A program made the translations under genes and the position numbers. From CAVQGF01 sp045807945 (lineage in GTDB: Bacteria > Acidobacteriota > Terriglobia > Terriglobales > Acidobacteriaceae), in the NCBI GenBank assembly GCA_045807945.1, contig JBJMGI010000072.1, forward strand, positions 1 through 25,109: a DNA stretch of 25,109 bases. Reading direction: 5' to 3'. How positions within the stretch are numbered: the first letter of the stretch is position 1; each line of letters starts with the position of its first letter. Of the stretch, positions 6,432-15,008 are shown piece by piece. Under the pieces are notes generated by a model. That model saw only the letters and a program-made list of their open reading frames with translations, did no database searches and had not been told where the DNA came from.

Positions 6432-7193
6432 ATGAAGGTGTTCGTCATCATTCCGGCGGCGGGGCTCGGCACGCGCATGGCTCCTGCCGATGCCAAAGGT
6501 AAGTCCGCGAAAAAAATTCCTGTCTCAAAGCAGTTCACCGAGGTCGGTGATGCGCCCATCCTGGTACACACGCTGCGAAAATTTGCGGCTTCCTATCCCG
6601 TGACCGACATCTACGTGGCAATGCGCAAGAACGAGATGGAGGGATTCAAGAAGCAGATCAAAGAAGAGAAGCTCTCGAAACCGGTGCACCTGGTGGAAGG
6701 CGGCGAGAGCCGGCAGGAGTCCGTGGCCAACGCGCTGGCTATGTTGGCGAAGACGAAGCCAAGTCCGAACGACGTGGTGCTGGTCCACGATGCCGTGCGT
6801 CCGTTCGTGGATCCCGACATCATCAACGCGGTGATCGAGGCCGCGTCGCGCGTAGGCGCGGCGATAGCCGGAGTGCCGGCGGTGGACACGGTAAAACAGG
6901 TAGAGCGAACCGCTAACGGCGCGATCATTACCTCCACCGTTCCTCGTGAGCGCGTGGTGATGGCACAGACGCCGCAGGGATTCCGCTACTCAGTGATCAA
7001 GAAGGCGTTCGACGATGCTATCGCCGACGGGTTCACCGGGACCGACGAAGCTTCTTTGGCCGAACGTGCGGGCAATGAGGTCGCTGTGGTGATGGGGTCG
7101 GCGAGGAATATAAAAATCACGACTCCTGATGACATGGAGTTGGCAGAATTCTTTCTTTCACAAGATAGGCGGCGATCGAACTTAGCTGGATAA
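6432..7193 (+). CDS. ispD: 2-C-methyl-D-erythritol 4-phosphate cytidylyltransferase
   Basis: IspD joins CTP and methylerythritol phosphate to give CDP-ME, the third step of the MEP isoprenoid pathway, in the cytoplasm. All signature blocks are present in order: the nucleotide-binding start PAAGLGTRM (8-16), KQF, GGESRQESVANAL, VHDAVRPFVD, GVPAVDTVKQV, TGTDEASL and NIKITTPDDMELAE near the C-terminus. At 253 aa it is slightly longer than the usual 230. The loop after GTRM carries extra lysine-rich residues (about 17-30), which looks like a lineage insertion. The stop is 2 nt before ispF, so the two are almost certainly co-transcribed. A repeat element separates it from yacL. Confidence 0.96.
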   Translation: MKVFVIIPAAGLGTRMAPADAKGKSAKKIPVSKQFTEVGDAPILVHTLRKFAASYPVTDIYVAMRKNEMEGFKKQIKEEKLSKPVHLVEGGESRQESVANALAMLAKTKPSPNDVVLVHDAVRPFVDPDIINAVIEAASRVGAAIAGVPAVDTVKQVERTANGAIITSTVPRERVVMAQTPQGFRYSVIKKAFDDAIADGFTGTDEASLAERAGNEVAVVMGSARNIKITTPDDMELAEFFLSQDRRRSNLAG

Positions 7194-7195
7194 CT

Positions 7196-7753
7196 ATGAG
7201 AATCGGTTACGGGTGGGACTCGCACGAATTCAAGTCGGGCATTCCGCTGAAAATCGGCGGGCTGACGCTGCCGCACGACAAAGGCCTGGCTGGCCACTCG
7301 GATGGCGACGTGCTCCTGCACGCCATCACGGACGCGTTGCTTGGCGCGGTTGCGGCGGGCGACATCGGGTCTTACTTTCCTCCGAGTGACCCAAAGTGGA
7401 AGGGCGCGGATTCGGTGATTTTCTTGAAGGAAGCGTTGCGGCAGGTTGAGCGCGCAGGATATCGCGTCTCGAATGTGGACAGCACGCTGATCCTGGCGGA
7501 GCCGAAGATAGGGCCGCACGCGAAAAAACTGCAAGCGCAAGTCGCGAAATTGTTGAAGATCGAAGCCGGCGCGGTGGGAATCAAAGCCAAGACGCCGGAA
7601 GGTATGGGCACGGACAATGCCGCCATCGCGCACGTTGCGATTTTACTGGAAGAAGTTCATGGCGCAGTTAGTTCGGACACGCTGGAGGAGGAAGATGTGT
7701 TGGTCAACGTAAATCCGCAAAGTACCCTAAAAAATAAGGAAACTATCGAATGA
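7196..7753 (+). CDS. ispF: 2-C-methyl-D-erythritol 2,4-cyclodiphosphate synthase
   Basis: IspF closes CDP-ME 2-phosphate to the cyclic diphosphate, releasing CMP; it works as a trimer, and enzymes of this family are about 157 aa. The metal ligands are visible: Asp8 and His10 (WDSHEF) and His42, within the signature GHSDGDVLLHAITDALLGA. FPPSDPKW and AKTPEGMG follow. The protein runs to 185 aa: an acidic tail of about 28 residues after IAHVAILLEEV has no counterpart in the standard enzyme. The gene lies 2 nt after ispD, and its TGA overlaps the next ATG (ATGA, 7750-7753), suggesting translational coupling to the M14 peptidase. Confidence 0.95.
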   Translation: MRIGYGWDSHEFKSGIPLKIGGLTLPHDKGLAGHSDGDVLLHAITDALLGAVAAGDIGSYFPPSDPKWKGADSVIFLKEALRQVERAGYRVSNVDSTLILAEPKIGPHAKKLQAQVAKLLKIEAGAVGIKAKTPEGMGTDNAAIAHVAILLEEVHGAVSSDTLEEEDVLVNVNPQSTLKNKETIE

Positions 7754-9573
7754 GAATGTCTCGCCTACTGACTGCCCTCTTTTTGTCTGTTTGCTCCCTT
7801 ACACTCACAGCTCAAACGAATCAGGACTGGGCGACGCCGGCGGAGAAATCCGATTACCGCACTACACCGAACTATGACGAGACCATGGCATACGTGCGCC
7901 GCGTGGCCGCAGCTGCGCCGAAGCAGGTGAAGCTCGTCAGCTTCGGCAAGACGGGCGAAGGACGAGACCTCTGGGCGGTGATCGTATCGAAGGACGGCGT
8001 CTTCGACCCTGTGAAGTTGCGCGCAGCGAACCGCCCCGTCATGTACATACAGAACTCTATCCATGCGGGCGAGATGGACGGCAAGGATTCCTGCCTGGCG
8101 CTAATGCGCGAGATGCTGATCACCAAGACGCAAGCCAAGCTGCTCGACCGTGCCGTGATCATCATTATTCCAATGTATAACGCCGATGGACACGAACGGC
8201 GCAGCCCGTACAACCGGATAAACCAGAACGGGCCTGCGGAGATGGGGTTTCGCACTCAGGCGAACAACCTGAACCTGAATCGCGATTACCTGAAGGCCGA
8301 CGCGGTGGAGACGCGCGCGTTCCTGAAGTTCTTCAATGAGTGGCTGCCGGACTTCTTTGTCGATGACCACGTAACTGACGGCGCTGACTATCAATACGAC
8401 ACCACATACATGATCGATGTCGGTCCTGATGTGGATCCCGCACTGGCCACTTGGCAGCGTGATGTGCTGAAGCCATACGTCGAGAAGTCGGTGACGGATG
8501 CCGGTCACGTGATCGGGCAATACGTCGGAGTGGGCGAAGCGGACCCGGTGAAAGGGCTTTCGGTGCAGCAGGACATTCCGCGCTTCTCGACCGGGTACAT
8601 GGTCGTGCAGAACCGTCCGGGATTGTTGATCGAGATACACATGCTGAAGGACTACAAGACGCGCGTTACGGGAAACTACGAGCTGCTGCGGGCAATCCTT
8701 GAAGTAGTGAATCGCGACGCCGACAAGCTGATCAAGATGAATCGTGATGCGGACGCAGCGACCGTCGCCGCAGGTCAGGGGAACGATTCGCAGAAGCAGT
8801 TCCCGCTGCGCCTGAAGACGACAGCTGCCTCAACGCCCTTCCATTTTCTTGGTTACAAGCGCATACGCGCACTGAGCGACGTTTCGGGAACCATTTGGAA
8901 CCAGTACACACACGATAACGAAGAAGTGGATCTGCCTCTACATGATCAGCTTGCACCGAGCTACTCGGTAACGGTCCCGCGGGCATATATCGTTCCGGCG
9001 CAATGGACGAGTGTGATCGACGTGCTGAACGCGCATGGCGTGAAGATGATGCGCACCTCCGAAGCTTGGAGCAGCGATGTTGATACTTACCGCTGCGCGG
9101 CGAAGTGGAGCGACAAGCCCTTCGAGAGCCACATCACGCTCGCGGGCAACAGCGATCTCGGCACACAGTCCGGAAGCGGACTGAGCTGCGAGAAGACGCG
9201 AGAGAAGCTCAATTTCCCGAAGGGCTCGGCGATCGTGCCAATGGACCAGCGCGCGGCGAAAGTCGCGATGCATTGGCTGGAGCCGATGGGGCCAGACTCG
9301 GCGGTCAACTGGGGATTGTTCAACGCCATCTTTGAAGTCAAGGAATATGGCGAGCCGTATGTCGTCGAGAAACTTGCGCGCGAGATGATGGCGAAAGATC
9401 CCAAGCTAAAGCAGGAGTTCGAGAACAAAGTGTTGACCGATCCTGAATTTGCGGGCGATCCCGATGCGCGCTTGTGGTTCTTCTTCCGGCGCTCGCCGTA
9501 TTGGGACCAGCACGTTGGGCTGTATCCGGTGGGCAGGTTGAGTTCGCTGGACGGAGTGCCGGTGCAGAAGTAG
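7750..9573 (+). CDS. Secreted M14-family zinc carboxypeptidase
   Basis: A 607-aa protein with a signal peptide (about residues 1-21, ending TLTAQ), so probably periplasmic or exported. The M14 zinc site reads His105-x-x-Glu108 (NSIHAGEMDG), with the third ligand probably His207 (FFVDDHVTDG). NLNLNRDYLK (174-182) supplies the substrate-binding Asn/Arg, and Glu295 in LLIEIHMLKDY fits the catalytic glutamate. The C-terminal half beyond about 330 is not a domain I recognise, but it includes a long conserved-looking segment of aromatic and charged residues. M14 enzymes remove C-terminal residues from peptides; some family members act on cell-wall peptides, and which applies here is unknown. The ATGA overlap with ispF places it in the isoprenoid operon. 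Confidence 0.88.
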   Translation: MRMSRLLTALFLSVCSLTLTAQTNQDWATPAEKSDYRTTPNYDETMAYVRRVAAAAPKQVKLVSFGKTGEGRDLWAVIVSKDGVFDPVKLRAANRPVMYIQNSIHAGEMDGKDSCLALMREMLITKTQAKLLDRAVIIIIPMYNADGHERRSPYNRINQNGPAEMGFRTQANNLNLNRDYLKADAVETRAFLKFFNEWLPDFFVDDHVTDGADYQYDTTYMIDVGPDVDPALATWQRDVLKPYVEKSVTDAGHVIGQYVGVGEADPVKGLSVQQDIPRFSTGYMVVQNRPGLLIEIHMLKDYKTRVTGNYELLRAILEVVNRDADKLIKMNRDADAATVAAGQGNDSQKQFPLRLKTTAASTPFHFLGYKRIRALSDVSGTIWNQYTHDNEEVDLPLHDQLAPSYSVTVPRAYIVPAQWTSVIDVLNAHGVKMMRTSEAWSSDVDTYRCAAKWSDKPFESHITLAGNSDLGTQSGSGLSCEKTREKLNFPKGSAIVPMDQRAAKVAMHWLEPMGPDSAVNWGLFNAIFEVKEYGEPYVVEKLAREMMAKDPKLKQEFENKVLTDPEFAGDPDARLWFFFRRSPYWDQHVGLYPVGRLSSLDGVPVQK

Positions 9574-9650
9574 CGCGGGCCCAAAATGCAGATCCGAAGG
9601 AAAGTTTGGTGAAGTGCCGCGCGCACGAGGACGTGAGCGCCGACAGGAAC

Positions 9651-11990
9651 TTAGGCTTGCCCGCCGGCGGCTGACATGGAGCCGCGCAGCAGGCGGGTGA
9701 AAGTCCGCACGACCATGCCGTCGAATTGTGAGCCGGCGAGATCTTCCAATTCCTTCATGGCTTGGGCGGGAGTGCGGGTGACGGCGTAGGGGCGCTCGGC
9801 GGTCATGTGGACGAATGCCTCCGACACCGCGATGATGCGCGAGCCGAGCGGGATCTGCTCGCCGGTGAGTGCGTCCGGGTAGCCGCCGCCATCAGGACGC
9901 TCGTGATGGTGGCGTATCATCGCCGCCATCGAGTGCGAGCCGGGAATGACCTGCACGACCTCTTCTCCCAAAACCGGATGCAGCTTCACCAGGTGATATT
10001 CCTCTTCGGTCAGAAGCCCCGGCTTATTCAGGATGCGCTCCGAGATCAGGATCTTGCCGACGTCGTGCACGCGCGCGGCGAAGGTGATGCGGCTGACTTC
10101 GTCATTCGATAAACCCAGCTCGTGAGCGATGACGCTGCAATGCTTCGCGACGGCTTCGCCGTGTCCGGCGGCGTACACCTCGCGGGTTTCGGCAGCGCGC
10201 GTAAGCATGCGAACAGCCTCCATCAGCGATTCGACGGCTTTGGACGGATCCAGCGATGCGGAGAGCTGCTCGAGCGTGTTCACCAAGCTCTGCACCGCTC
10301 CGGGGCCGTTGTTCTCGCGCTGCAGGAAGCCTTCCATGTAAGTGGTGACCAGCTGCTTGTGCGTGACGATGTGCTCTTCCTGACCGAAATCATCAGGCGT
10401 GGAAACCTTGTTGCCCCCGGCGTGCTTGGAGACATACATGCCGGAGTCAGCGACACGGATGATGTCTTCAACGCTCGAGCCGTGCAGCGGGTACGTGGCG
10501 ACGCCGAAGCTGGCTGTGAGCTGACGCTCGTTGAGCATGGGGTCGGTTGCGATCCAGAGGCGCAGGCGTTCGGAGAGGACCTGCGCCTGCTCCACGCTGG
10601 TTTCCGGCATGAAGATGACGAACTCGTCTCCACCGTAGCGGGCAACGATGTTCGACTGGCGCGATTTTTGCTCGAGGATGCGGCCGATTCGCGAGAGCAC
10701 CAGGTCCCCTTCGAGGTGACCGAAGTTGTCGTTGATAGTTTTGAAGTTGTCGAGATCGATGAGCACCACGGAGAACGAGCGCCCGGTGCGCGAGGCGCGG
10801 CGCCACTCGGCGTGCACCGATTCCAAGAAGAAGCGGCGCGTCTTGATGCCTGTGAGCCCGTCCGTGATCGACTGCTGTTGCATCTTCTGGAAGACGAATG
10901 CGTTGTGCAGCGCGGCCGCGAGCAAGTCGGCGAGCGTGCGCAGGATCATGACGTCGTTTTTGCCGAAGGCGTTCTCCTGCCGGCTTTCGACGTTCAGGAT
11001 TCCGAGCAAGGTTTCTGCGTAGTGGATCGGAATGCAGAGGACGGAGCGTGCGTCGGGCAAAAGGCCGAGCAAGCGCTGCTCGCCTTCACCCTGCACCAGG
11101 GTGAGCTCGTTGCTGCGGGCGACGCGTCCGAGGATGCCAACCCCGAGCGGAATCCGCCGGCCGAGCGCTTGCGTGCTCGAACCGGCTTCGGCTTTGATCT
11201 CGATCTCTTTCGTCGCGTAGTCGAACATGCCGAGACCGATGTGATCGAACTGAAAATTCTTTTGGATCTCGCTGACGATTCCAGGCAGCATCTCGTCTGC
11301 ACTCTGGCTGGAGATCGCGGCTTTCGATACTGAGTTGAGAAAGGTGAGATAGCGGCCGCGGCGCTGCTCTTCGGCGAACATGCGCGCGTTCTCGAAAGCT
11401 ACGCTGACTTGGCCAGCTGCGGTCTGCATGATCTCCAGATCGCGCTGCTCGTAGACATTTTCTTCTTCGTAATGCAAGGCGGCCATCACGCCGATAGCAC
11501 GTCCGTTGCTGAAGATCGGAACACCGCAGAAGCATTTGGAAGGACGTCCGGTGGGGCGCATTTTGAGCTCGGCACGCTTGGCTTCCATCTGGGAGCGGAT
11601 GAGCAGGGGCTGCGCAGTGCGCACGATGTGCTCGGTGATGCCGTTGGTCATGGGGCGGGTGCGCTTTTCGAGGACCTGGCCTGCCACCGCCTCGAGCTCG
11701 AAGCGAACCTCTTCGTCTTCTTCAATCACAAATGCGACGAAAAAATTCCTGGTGTCGAAGAGGCGGCCAAGCTCGCGGTGTACGGTGCGGAGGACTTCGT
11801 CTGGGTCAAGACGCGAGCTGACGGCCTGGCCGATGTCGGTGAGGAGTTCTAGCTCTTCAGCGCGGCGATGCGCTTGCTGCAGAAGCACGCCGTAAGCGCG
11901 GTGCTTGCGCGCGTAAAGGAAGAGGACGATGCAGAAGAGCACCGCTGCGAGTGCAGCCAGGAGAAACGCGATATGTTGGTTAAGATCCAT
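9651..11990 (-). CDS. GAF-GAF-GGDEF-HD-GYP cyclic-di-GMP turnover protein
   Basis: A 779-aa protein from the ATG at 11990; an in-frame TTG at 12044 with a GGAAGG upstream is an alternative. One membrane segment (7-26) is followed by two GAF sensor domains (about 45-200 and 215-375), a diguanylate cyclase domain and an HD-GYP phosphodiesterase domain (about 590-760). The cyclase motif is intact (GGDEF, 453-457), but the feedback I-site reads RQSN (444-447) instead of RxxD, so product inhibition may be lost. The HD-GYP domain has His642-Asp643 (HDVGK) and HHERPDGGGYP (695-705). Where typical members have ADVFDALT it reads SEAFVHMT (723-730), so the last metal ligand may be Glu724. It could both make and degrade c-di-GMP. 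It is divergent from gltX. Confidence 0.9.
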   Translation of the reverse strand: MDLNQHIAFLLAALAAVLFCIVLFLYARKHRAYGVLLQQAHRRAEELELLTDIGQAVSSRLDPDEVLRTVHRELGRLFDTRNFFVAFVIEEDEEVRFELEAVAGQVLEKRTRPMTNGITEHIVRTAQPLLIRSQMEAKRAELKMRPTGRPSKCFCGVPIFSNGRAIGVMAALHYEEENVYEQRDLEIMQTAAGQVSVAFENARMFAEEQRRGRYLTFLNSVSKAAISSQSADEMLPGIVSEIQKNFQFDHIGLGMFDYATKEIEIKAEAGSSTQALGRRIPLGVGILGRVARSNELTLVQGEGEQRLLGLLPDARSVLCIPIHYAETLLGILNVESRQENAFGKNDVMILRTLADLLAAALHNAFVFQKMQQQSITDGLTGIKTRRFFLESVHAEWRRASRTGRSFSVVLIDLDNFKTINDNFGHLEGDLVLSRIGRILEQKSRQSNIVARYGGDEFVIFMPETSVEQAQVLSERLRLWIATDPMLNERQLTASFGVATYPLHGSSVEDIIRVADSGMYVSKHAGGNKVSTPDDFGQEEHIVTHKQLVTTYMEGFLQRENNGPGAVQSLVNTLEQLSASLDPSKAVESLMEAVRMLTRAAETREVYAAGHGEAVAKHCSVIAHELGLSNDEVSRITFAARVHDVGKILISERILNKPGLLTEEEYHLVKLHPVLGEEVVQVIPGSHSMAAMIRHHHERPDGGGYPDALTGEQIPLGSRIIAVSEAFVHMTAERPYAVTRTPAQAMKELEDLAGSQFDGMVVRTFTRLLRGSMSAAGGQA

Positions 11991-12170
11991 TGCACTTCGC
12001 AAACTGAAGCGGCAACCAGGGGAATGTCGCTCGCTGCAAAGCAAGCCCTTCCAAAAAGGGGTTTTAGGGCTGTGGAACTATAGCACGACTTTCGTTAATC
12101 GTAAGAAAATGAAGGGCTTCGCTTGCACTATCGGGAAGGCGCCCGTAACATCAAAGAAGCCCTAGTTTCC

Positions 12171-13601
12171 ATGACAAATCCCCCTATTCGCGTCCGTTTT
12201 GCACCCTCGCCGACCGGCTACCTGCACGTAGGCGGCGCCCGCACCGCGCTGTTCAACTGGCTCTTCGCCCGGCACTTCGGCGGGACGTTCCTCTTGCGGA
12301 TCGAAGACACCGATTTTGAGCGCTCGACGGAAGAGATGGTGGGCGGAATCCTCGATGGCATGAAGCTGCTGGGGCTGGATTGGGACGAGGGACCGTTCTT
12401 CCAATCGAAGCGCATGGAGCTCTATCGCGCAAATGCCGAGCGGCTGATCGCGAGCGGGCACGCTTACTACTGCTTCTGCTCGAAGGAGCAGTTGGAGAAG
12501 CGTCGTGCGGCAGCACAAGCGGAAGGGCGCGCGCCGATGTATGAGCGCGTTTGCCGAAGCATTCCTAAAGAAGAGGCGGCGCGACGGAAGGCATCTGGCG
12601 AGGCAGCGGCAATCAGGTTTGCAGTGCCCGAAGGTTCAACATCTTGGGACGATGCCGTCTTCGGAAAGGTCGAGTTCGCGAACGCGGAGATAGAAGATTT
12701 CGTCCTGCTGCGCTCGGATGGCGTTCCGACGTATCACCTGAGCGTGGTCACTGATGATGTGGATATGCGCATGACGCACATTATCCGGGGCGCTGACCAC
12801 ATATCGAATACACCGAAGCAGATCATGCAATACATCGCGCTCGGTGCTGCACTGCCGACGTTCGCACACGTCCCGCTGATCCTTGGTCCGGACAAAACGC
12901 GCTTGAGCAAGCGGCATGGGGCAACGAGTGTGGTTGCTTATCGCGATGAGGGAATCATCCCAGAGGCGTTCCGCAATTATCTTTCGCTGCTGGGATGGAC
13001 TCCGGGCGAAGCTGGAGGAAAAGAAATCTTCACGCAGCAGGAGCTGATCTCGAAGTTTGAGCTGGAAGGGATCTCGCGCTCTAACGCGGTGTTCGATCGC
13101 GCGAAGCTCGATTGGTACAACAGCGAGTACATCCGCGCGTATCCGGCTGAGCAATTGCTGCCGCTGATCGAAGTGGAATGGAAGAAGGCGGGAGTGGTGC
13201 CGCAGAACTCGGACCCCACGTGGTTGCGAGCGACTATCGACTTGCTGAAACCGCGCGCGCGCAATCTGCGGGACTTCACGACGATCTTCCGCGCGTTCTT
13301 TACGGATGATTACGCGAACGATCCAGCGGCAATCGAGAAGTTCCTGAAGGAAAGCTCGGTCCGTGAAATGCTGGGTGAGTTGGCAGGACGATATGCGACC
13401 TCGAACGGCTTCACTGAGCAGTCGGCTGAGCAGGTGCTGCGCGATTTTGCGGCGGAGAAAAACCTTAAGGCCGGAGCGCTGATCAACGGAGCACGCGTCG
13501 CGCTGACCGGGCAGGCCGTCGCGCCGAGTCTGTTTGCCGTGATGGTTGCGTTGGGGAAAGAGCGGACGGTGAAGCGGCTGGGGGCGGCAAAGGATTTGTG
13601 A
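12171..13601 (+). CDS. gltX: Glutamyl-tRNA synthetase
   Basis: A class I aminoacyl-tRNA synthetase that charges tRNA(Glu). The catalytic signatures are present: PSPTGYLHVGGAR (HIGH-type motif HVGG, 19-22) and RLSKRHGA (KMSKS-type motif, 244-251). The central stretch FVLLRSDGVPTYHLSVVTDD and the C-terminal anticodon-binding helices are as expected. From the ATG at 12171 the protein is 476 aa, a normal length; a TTG-started extension of 16 residues is possible but unrelated to the family. Whether it also mischarges tRNA(Gln) cannot be read from sequence; no gatCAB genes are in view. It completes a yacL-ispD-ispF-gltX neighbourhood, interrupted here by the M14 and c-di-GMP genes. Confidence 0.96.
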   Translation: MTNPPIRVRFAPSPTGYLHVGGARTALFNWLFARHFGGTFLLRIEDTDFERSTEEMVGGILDGMKLLGLDWDEGPFFQSKRMELYRANAERLIASGHAYYCFCSKEQLEKRRAAAQAEGRAPMYERVCRSIPKEEAARRKASGEAAAIRFAVPEGSTSWDDAVFGKVEFANAEIEDFVLLRSDGVPTYHLSVVTDDVDMRMTHIIRGADHISNTPKQIMQYIALGAALPTFAHVPLILGPDKTRLSKRHGATSVVAYRDEGIIPEAFRNYLSLLGWTPGEAGGKEIFTQQELISKFELEGISRSNAVFDRAKLDWYNSEYIRAYPAEQLLPLIEVEWKKAGVVPQNSDPTWLRATIDLLKPRARNLRDFTTIFRAFFTDDYANDPAAIEKFLKESSVREMLGELAGRYATSNGFTEQSAEQVLRDFAAEKNLKAGALINGARVALTGQAVAPSLFAVMVALGKERTVKRLGAAKDL

Positions 13602-13624
13602 TTTTAGATTTAGATCGAAGCAAA

Positions 13625-13676
13625 ACCTAGATCCCTCGACTCGCGCCAAAACCGGGCACTCGCTCGGGATGACAAA
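13625..13676. repeat. REP-like intergenic repeat, copy B
   Basis: It has the same frame as copy A (AGATCCCTCGACTCG, about 20 variable bases, then CTCGCTCGGGATGACAA), lying just downstream of gltX. Confidence 0.8.
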
Positions 13677-13690
13677 TCAATTCTAAAAAT

Positions 13691-13720
13691 TTCCTCTGTG
13701 CTCCTCTGTGTTCTCCGTGG
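13691..13720. repeat. Three tandem 10-bp units
   Basis: TTCCTCTGTG, CTCCTCTGTG and TTCTCCGTGG follow one another directly. They resemble a CTCTGTG/CTCCGTGG-type intergenic repeat that I recall as widespread in bacterial genomes. They lie 24 bp before the pilin-like gene. Confidence 0.65.
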
Positions 13721-13743
13721 TAAAAGTTGCGTGAGGTGCTGTT

Positions 13744-14139
13744 ATGAGCAGGTCATTCGGATTCATTGCCCTCCTCCTGGTAACGGGTATCGTCGGCTAC
13801 CTCTACATGAAGAACACCGTGGCGGTCTCGCCGAGTGAAGACGGCAAAGCCGGGCCGCGCGCCACGATCGACATCGTCGGAGTGAAGAACGACTTGAATG
13901 CGATCGCGCAGGGTGAACGACGCTACTGGGCGAGCAACTCGAAGTATGTTTCAATCGACGACTTGCGCGCGGATGGCGATATCTCCATGGCAGCAAATGG
14001 GCGCGGAGCTTATCAGTACAGTGCGGATTACAGCGAGAACGCCTTCCGCATCACGGCGACCTATCAGGGGCCTCCGCTGGCTGGAGTGCCGCACTCGTTC
14101 AACATCGACCAGAATATGGAGATTCGCGAAGGACCCTAG
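13744..14139 (+). CDS. Pilin-like single-pass protein lacking a prepilin signal
   Basis: A 131-aa protein with an N-terminal hydrophobic helix (about 5-21) and a small soluble domain. The pattern DLNAIAQGERRYWASNSKY, then DDLRADGDI, then a GRGAYQYSADY strand region resembles the globular part of type IV pilin-like (PilE/GspG) proteins and is common in Acidobacteriota, from memory. The prepilin peptidase signal (G-F-T-x-x-E) is not present; instead the chain starts MSRSFGFIALLLVTGIVGYL. It is therefore more likely an anchored or exported relative than a true pilus subunit. Its stop is one base from that of the convergent papain-like gene. A purine-rich GTGAGG lies 11 nt upstream of the ATG. 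Confidence 0.7.
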   Translation: MSRSFGFIALLLVTGIVGYLYMKNTVAVSPSEDGKAGPRATIDIVGVKNDLNAIAQGERRYWASNSKYVSIDDLRADGDISMAANGRGAYQYSADYSENAFRITATYQGPPLAGVPHSFNIDQNMEIREGP

Positions 14140-14140
14140 C

Positions 14141-14947
14141 TTAAGGAGTTATGGAAGGCGTTACGCCAACCGGGCGTTCCGCGGGGGAGGTGTGGTTCTT
14201 CTGATATTCGGTCTCAGGATGGATCCAGCTCTGCCCATCTTCTGGTTTCACCTGCACATCCATTACACCATCGATCTGATCGGCATCGTCGCGGTCGCGC
14301 AGGAATGAGACCTCGCGCTCTTCGGGCTTGCTCGGCGCGGGATCGAGCAGCTTCAATTCCTGGATCTCAAAGACTCGCGCGCCGTTTGTCGAGATGATCA
14401 ACTCGTTGTAGACCACTCCCTTAAGCAAATAGGCGTGCCCTTTCCAGAAGAGGATGAGTGGATGATTGTTTTTCATGGAGAGCAGAATGTCATCGATCAC
14501 GGTGGGAGCCCCGGTAACGTTTCGCGCCTCGAGCGTGATCTTGTGGCCGTCTTCGAGATAGAGATTCCCCGAGAGAGCGCGCGACATGCGCTCGAAGTTG
14601 GGGCTCTGGTCTTTGCAGACGCTGCCGCCTTCGACACGCGTGACCATATCGTCTTGCGTGAGCGGGACCGAGTATGGCGCGATGATGGACTCAACGGCGG
14701 CGGCCCACGTCCAGTTCTGACAGGGCTGCTGCGCCGCGTAAACTTTCGCGTCGGCGATCTCGAGGGTGATGCCGGGTGTCATTTGGGTGGTGGGCACACC
14801 CTTTGGGTTTGAAGGACCGCCGATGTGGAACACCTTAGTGATGAATCTGACAACCACCGGGAAGAGCGCGAGCGCGGGCCCGATCGCGCCTTGTGCGAAG
14901 GCCATGGTGCAGCAGAACAACAAGGCGATGCAGGCGAGCTTCCGCAT
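14141..14947 (-). CDS. Secreted papain-like (C39/C70-type) protein with altered catalytic site
   Basis: A 268-aa protein from the ATG at 14947, chosen because it gives a clean signal peptide (MRKLACIALLFCCTMAFAQG). The segment AAQQPCQNWTWAAAVESI (71-88) matches the NWCWAA active-site block of papain-like C39/AvrRpt2-type families, but the nucleophile position is Thr80; a cysteine lies four residues earlier (Cys76). The downstream NNHPLILFWKGHAYLLKGV block supplies a plausible catalytic His171. It could be an inactive relative, a binder, or an enzyme using Cys76. Four to five cysteines suggest disulfides outside the cytoplasm. It follows the YdjM-like gene by 61 nt and is probably last in that operon. 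Confidence 0.65.
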   Translation of the reverse strand: MRKLACIALLFCCTMAFAQGAIGPALALFPVVVRFITKVFHIGGPSNPKGVPTTQMTPGITLEIADAKVYAAQQPCQNWTWAAAVESIIAPYSVPLTQDDMVTRVEGGSVCKDQSPNFERMSRALSGNLYLEDGHKITLEARNVTGAPTVIDDILLSMKNNHPLILFWKGHAYLLKGVVYNELIISTNGARVFEIQELKLLDPAPSKPEEREVSFLRDRDDADQIDGVMDVQVKPEDGQSWIHPETEYQKNHTSPAERPVGVTPSITP

Positions 14948-15008
14948 GGCGCAACTATAGCGCGGAAATCGCGAGCGGAGCACATTCCGAACTCCATTCG
15001 GCACTACA

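Noticed and set aside
9574..9650. A terminator between the convergent M14 and c-di-GMP genes
   Set aside because: The gap is GC-rich with weak short complementarities but no stem followed by a T-tract.
10122..11333. A 403-codon open frame opposite the c-di-GMP gene
   Set aside because: It lies wholly antisense to well-supported GAF and GGDEF domains, and its composition is that of a high-GC shadow frame without any recognisable motif.
12636..13649. A 337-codon open frame opposite gltX
   Set aside because: It is antisense to a conserved tRNA synthetase and is Arg/Gln-rich like other shadow frames; no ribosome-binding site or domain was seen.
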